Below the pieces are notes generated by a model, which was given only the letters and a program-made list of their open reading frames with translations, ran no database searches and had not been told where the DNA came from. DNA of 64,000 nt from Hypholoma sublateritium FD-334 SS-4 (taxonomy: Eukaryota; Basidiomycota; Agaricomycetes; Agaricales; Strophariaceae). Below, in pieces: positions 59,821-64,000 of the stretch. Within the stretch, counting starts at the first letter, position 1. Each line of letters starts with the position of its first letter. The stretch lies in contig KN817543.1 of NCBI GenBank assembly GCA_000827495.1, forward strand, positions 363,864-427,863. The letters are read 5' to 3'. Made by a program: the position numbers and the translations under genes.

Positions 59821-60960
59821 AGTACGCAGAAGTCCGTCGAGGCCCGAAGCATATCCCGCTGGAACGAGGGGTGGTGGAAGAGCACATCCAGCTCCTTCGC
59901 GGTTTCGTCCTCATAGAGGAGTTGCCCAGTGTCTAGCGGAGGCGGCGATGAGCAGACGGCGCGGTGGGTGTGAGAAAGGTACTAACCGTGGAGTCCCCGC
60001 CGTGGGATATGCCAACGTTGAGGGTAGGGAAGTTACCCCGGCGATGGCGCAGTTCCTTCTTTGGGAAATTGAGGCGCGTCGCCGCCCACAGGATAGCTTT
60101 GTGCCCAAGCCGCTGGACGCCTTCCCAGCCCCAGTTATCAGGATGGCCAGCCGGGACAGAGATGACGCGGCCGTCCTTGTGGACAAGGGCCCATGACTTT
60201 CTACTTGGAGGTGCAGGTCAACGTCGGTGCCAGATTGAGTCTGGTGAGAAAAGCTACGTACCCCTCATGACGTTTGACAAGCTGAAAGAATGGGCCTTGA
60301 AGCACTGCTTCCAGATGGGCGGTTCTGCTGCCGTCCGTATATCGACTTGCGACGAACCCGGTGAACGCAGACGAAATGTCCCTCGTATCGTAGCTGGTTT
60401 CTGTGCATTCGGCTTTTCTGAGGCGCTTCACACTTCACGAATGTGGCGTCGCATTTTTGTCCTGGTCTTCACGCTCGGCCTTACGTTTTAGGGTACGTTG
60501 TTTATGCCCCTTCTTCCGACTTCGACGGTTCTTCCTATTGATTGTGATGCCTTGGGTAGCAAAACGTGGCTCTTCGGGGGACAGCAGCTGCATTACTACG
60601 AAGGCGGGTGAAGCGGAGCGAGATGAGCGGGGTGACTACGGAGGCATGCTGAGAAGGGAGGTCCCAAGAGGTTCAAGAGGTATTCGGGGACTTCTTTGGC
60701 GCAAGGGAGGAAGGGAGGTGGGGCGGGGTGTGGAGCGCGATTGCGATTGCGACAGCGAGTTCAAAAATGATGCGCCAAAAACGCATCGTACTTGCGTTTC
60801 AAAATCGAAGGGGTCCATTGCATCAACGTGTCCCAGATCGAGGTGGCTCGACGCGATCTCAGCGGCGACACCTTGCACAGCGTCCTCGAAGCAATACGAA
60901 TGGCGGAGCGATATTGAAATCGGTGTAAACGTGTTTGTTATCTAAGGTATTGGATTGCAT
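59821..60960 (-). pseudogene. Decayed basidiomycete orphan-family gene
   Basis: Pieces of a repeated basidiomycete protein family can be read on the minus strand in order but in different frames. They are a helical segment with SIWDTLMQWTPSILKRKYDA (about 60880-60770), then SPEEPRFATQGITINRKNRR running into SRKKGHKQRTLKRKAERE (about 60590-60480), then VHKDGRVISVPAGHPDNWGW with RHRRGNFPTLNVGISHGGDS (about 60195-59985), then possibly DETAKELDVLFHHPSFQRD (about 59915-59860). The function of the family is unknown; copies are often found near mobile elements. Stops and frame changes separate the pieces, so this is probably a pseudogene, although some breaks could be introns. Confidence 0.5.
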
Positions 60961-61060
60961 CAGCGGTAAGGACGGGAAGGAGTGGCGAGAAAAAAATGTA
61001 CGCACCAGTTTGCCTGAACATAACAGACGGGAGCGGGCAACGCCTGCAAGAACGTTCACT

Positions 61061-61395
61061 AGTCAGCTTCGTCTTCTGATCAGCGGAATGCGACCGGTGC
61101 ATGCAGCCTTAGATGCCCAGTGCCCCAAGTGTCCGAGGAGTAATGCACCGGTCGCTGCCAGAGAGACAAGGAATTCAAGTACTCACGCGCACGATTCATC
61201 GTAGACCTGTGACCGATCTCTGCATGAGCAGAACTCGACGTAGGTTTATCGCAACGACGGGGGTTGATACGACGGTGGCATGCGAAACTTGTACGGTAAC
61301 GAGTTACGAGCAAGGCAAGGCAAGCCGCAAGACAGAGCAAGACTCAAGTTGATATTTGTTGACACATAGTACCGTTACACAGTACCCTATAATAT
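61061..61395. other. Intergenic
   Basis: No gene seen between the decayed orphan gene and the palindrome cluster. Confidence 0.4.
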
Positions 61396-61396
61396 G

Positions 61397-61524
61397 ATCC
61401 ACCGAACGCATACAATGTACATGTATGATATGCCTCCACCGAATTCTGTGGACTCATGAATAAGTATTACTATATTAGTATACTACACTGTAGGCCTTCA
61501 TGTGGTCCACCGAATTCGGTGGAC
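61397..61524. repeat. Cluster of CCACCGAATTC palindromes
   Basis: A perfect 20-bp palindrome GTCCACCGAATTCGGTGGAC lies at 61505-61524. A one-mismatch version (CCACCGAATTCTGTGG) is at about 61436-61451, and a half copy (TCCACCGAA) at about 61398-61406. Confidence 0.75.
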
Positions 61525-61549
61525 TATGCTGCGGACAAGATATACTTGC

Positions 61550-62460
61550 AACGGGCCAATGTCTGTGGCCGTCCGTCAATGCCTGGCCGCCACCATTGGC
61601 CGGGAAGCATTACTTAGGCTCGTAAAATTTCCGGCCATGAATATACGCCGGCCACTTCATAGCGGACCCTTGTAATCTACTAAGTTTATGATAGCGGCAC
61701 ATTCTCAGATATTATGAGGCCATCCGTGGAACTGCCCGAAAAGGTTGCAGATGCGTGGCGCGAAGGTGCTCGGCCAGGCCTGGACAGTACTGTCCGCCCG
61801 ATGGCCATGCGCACATTCAACTTTCTGGCCATGAAGTCTTGTCAACCAGACTCCGCTAGATGGGATATTTAGTCACTCATAAACATGGGTCGAAGCGTTT
61901 CGAACTGATATGAAATGGCCNGAAACTCATGCCATCCATTTGGAAATGACCGAATGANGGTTGTCCGGCCAGATGAATAATGGGCACTGGCACAAATGTG
62001 TGGCCGCTAAATGGTTTTGCAGTCAGGTAGGTGCGGCACTCATAGATGATAGGAAACGGATGTCAAATGGACACTGCGCGGCCATTTATTCCCTCCAGAG
62101 GTCACTAGAATTTAAGGTGGGCATAAATGTACTGTGGCCGCAGAGGTCAAAGTGCACGTTAACTGCACGGCCTGCAGATCTTGCNTGCAATTTTCAACAC
62201 AATTTGTGTTAGACATTTCCCGGCCAAGGACATACCGAGGCNGGCATGAGTTTATTAGGTGTGCAGGTCTATCACACTGACATCTTATTGCATTCAAATG
62301 TATGATGATGCAAATTTTGTTCTCCATTTAGCGGGCAGCTCAACTACCAATCACTTCAGGTCAGGCCGGACGATTCAACATGCACAATCTCTTCCTGGCC
62401 GAAACGGAATGCATAACTACATACGGCCAATGGTATCTACTCNACTGNACGCGGCCACAT
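61550..62460. other. GGCC-dense non-coding tract
   Basis: About 900 bp, otherwise AT-leaning, in which GGCC occurs roughly every 45 bases, usually as TGGCCG, CGGCCA or TGGCCA. No open frame explains it. Several single N bases. The pattern continues into the two genes to the right. Confidence 0.6.
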
Positions 62461-63063
62461 TTACTTGGAGCCATCTTCTTTCCTTATGGCATCTCGGATT
62501 CCCTTCAAATAATACAGCTCATCGGTGATCATCTTCTCCAAGTCTCCCCATTCCCTCGCCCGGAGGTCGGCCGCAATGACCCGCTGATGGTTCATGTTGT
62601 AAATCCTGTTGCAGGCTTCCTTGTACGAAATTCCCAGACGTTCCATGAGGGACATGGCCTGGTGATGAATTTTCATTAGTTCAAAATCTGTTGGGGGCTA
62701 CGTCTGTGTCAGTATATCATATAATGGAATGACATTGGCCACTCACTGGGTTGGCCGGCACTTTAAGCTTCANGTCACCNAGGACAACGTGATTGCGTGG
62801 CTGCACTAAGACGGGCTAAGAAATAAACTGATCATAAATACTTGAATGTAAGACAACTGTGCATTACTTACCGTGGCCGAGGCATTAGCAACAGCGGGCA
62901 GCTTCTTGACCTGCTTCATGGCCAACGAATGTTCGAGGGCAGGTAGGAAAAAATCGGGCAGCAGAGCGAGATCCTTCTCTTGGCCGACAGTAGAGTAGTA
63001 GAAGCCATCCGGGCCATCATCTTGATAGGGGAGGNTTTGCGGGTTGGAGTGTTCAGCCGACAT
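62461..63063 (-). CDS. Small protein of unknown function, divergent partner (about 150 aa)
   Basis: Three exons in phase 0: 63063-62872, about 62816-62748, and about 62700-62461. Exon 1 reads MSAEHSNP, then DDGPDGFYYSTVGQEKDLAL and PALEHSLAMKQVKKLPAVAN; exon 2 reads PVLVQPRNHVVLGD and KLKVPANP; exon 3 reads FELMKIHHQAMSLMERLGIS, EACNRIYNMNHQRVIAADLR and ends AIRKEDGSK. Mostly helical, charged, no membrane segment, no motif known to me. It shares a 220 bp divergent promoter with the gene at 63285 and contains the same GGCC bias. Three codons contain N. It might be an accessory protein of a mobile element. Confidence 0.55.
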
Positions 63064-63247
63064 GATGGTAATGGATAAGGGATCAGATAATGATGGGCCA
63101 CGGCCTGTGGCCGGATGTGTGGTCATGTTTGATATCATGTGATGNTTGAATTTCAGGCTCTCGCACTTGATCCTCAACCACATCCTTCTCCCTGGCCGTA
63201 GCCGCACACCCGCAATTGAGCCTCGCCGCCCATTTGATCCGCTCCCA

Positions 63248-63254
63248 ATATAAA
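63248..63254 (+). promoter_or_regulatory. TATA box of the right-hand gene
   Basis: ATATAAA 31 bp before the ATG at 63285. Confidence 0.5.
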
Positions 63255-63284
63255 CTTTCGAACTACNCCTCTGACCCGCACACC

Positions 63285-64000
63285 ATGTCCAACATCGCCA
63301 ACTTCACCCGCGACGAGATGATCGCGTACGTCGACGCGCTCGACGCTGAATTCCAGGCGGCCGTCGACAACGGGACAATCCTGCAGGTCACGTTGGACAA
63401 AAAGGATGCCGTGGTAAGTTCATCAGCCACCCGAATATTCTCGAACCTCACCCTGTTTAGATGGCCATGCGCTCCAACCCGCACTGCCGCGAGGTCACTG
63501 CCGGCCACCGTGCGTACCTGTGGGAATACTCCCAACGTTACAAGGTGGCCGCCGGTGCCAATATCCTCAGCCGTGGGTTCCTCGAGGCGGAGCAAAAATA
63601 TCTCGCCCGGTATCGTGCAGCCACACCGGCCAAGAAGATCTCCACCCGCGAGCTTCCACCACCAAGGGGAAACGGGCGGCCCACCCGGCCAGACGTCCTG
63701 AAACCGGCGGCCGCGACAGTCGATAACGCGGACATCGANGACGCGACGGCCAGCATGAAGGGGTTGCGGTTTGGGGACATGGACATGGACGTCGACGAAG
63801 GTGACCGAGCCCNGCAGGAAAACCCCGTCAGTCCGGACATTCCCCAGGGCCGCAAAATGTACGTNGCAGTCCCGCAANGTCCGCCGAAATCGAAGAACGC
63901 GGAAGCTGGTCCATCGAAACCTCGCGGGCAGGCAAAGGAACCGGCCGCGGCCGCTGCAGGAGGGCCGAAGCGGAAGCGGGAGGCGGGCGACCAGGGCGCA
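63285..64000 (+). CDS. Unknown basic protein, truncated by the window end
   Basis: Exon 1 is 63285-63413 and exon 2 runs from 63461 past position 64000, in phase 0. The N-terminus is helical (FTRDEMIAYVDALDAEFQAA), followed by SNPHCREVTAGHRAYLWEYS and a block with RGFLEAEQKYLARYRAATPA. Then comes an acidic patch (GDMDMDVDEGDRA) and a Lys/Pro/Ala-rich tail (GGPKRKREAGD), which looks like a nuclear signal. No known domain. Several N bases lie in exon 2. Strong GC bias with many CGGCC codon pairs sets it apart from most genes in the window. It may be a nucleic-acid-binding or mobile-element protein; I cannot identify it. Confidence 0.6.

Noticed and set aside
60403..60945. 180-codon plus-strand frame
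   Set aside because: The minus strand of the same bases carries blocks of a known basidiomycete family, so this is the shadow.

Overview
The window is nuclear DNA from a filamentous basidiomycete, most likely a wood- or litter-degrading Agaricomycete. The evidence is: almost every gene is cut by several 50-65 bp introns; there are two FunK1 fungal-type protein kinases, two aryl-alcohol-oxidase-like GMC flavoenzymes, two GPI-type CFEM proteins and a GH11 xylanase with a C-terminal CBM1; and several lineage-specific orphan families. Scattered N bases and one 613 bp N run show that this is a draft assembly. I rebuilt gene models by hand from reading frames, GT/AG sites and phase consistency. Species and exact orthology cannot be settled from sequence alone.

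Layout. 1-3.3 kb: tail of an unknown gene, a Dap1/MAPR haem-binding protein and two CFEM surface proteins. 4.3-14.7 kb: a metabolic block in which two paralogous secreted GMC oxidoreductases with the same 11-exon plan face each other around an MFS permease and a Ser/Pro-rich membrane protein. 15-19.2 kb: a copper-type P1B ATPase whose last exon is lost in the N gap. 21.3-27.8 kb: an NTF2-like/FAD monooxygenase and a BCS1-like AAA ATPase. 29.6-30.6 kb: the GH11-CBM1 xylanase. 32-38.7 kb: a FunK1 kinase and two orphan proteins.

39-46 kb is a housekeeping stretch on the plus strand: COG3 (Golgi tether), a GNAT acetyltransferase and a Sec2-type Rab GEF. COG3 and Sec2 both act in vesicle traffic. 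46.6-61 kb is gene-poor: an orphan with frame breaks, a long non-coding interval with a duplicated hairpin, a second FunK1 gene, minisatellite-like and AT-rich repeats, a decayed BiP/HSP70 piece with its intron intact, a tail-anchored coiled-coil protein and a decayed orphan-family gene. 61.4-64 kb is an unusual GGCC-dense tract ending in a divergent pair of unrecognised genes, one running off the window.

The observation I rate highest is at the end of the BCS1-like gene. Its TGA stop is followed directly by CTA G, the UGA-CUA context known to promote ribosomal readthrough in fungi and animals. The same frame then stays open for 128 codons and ends in a hydrophobic, anchor-like tail. This could be an undescribed dual-isoform AAA protein, but a draft-sequence or splicing explanation is not excluded.
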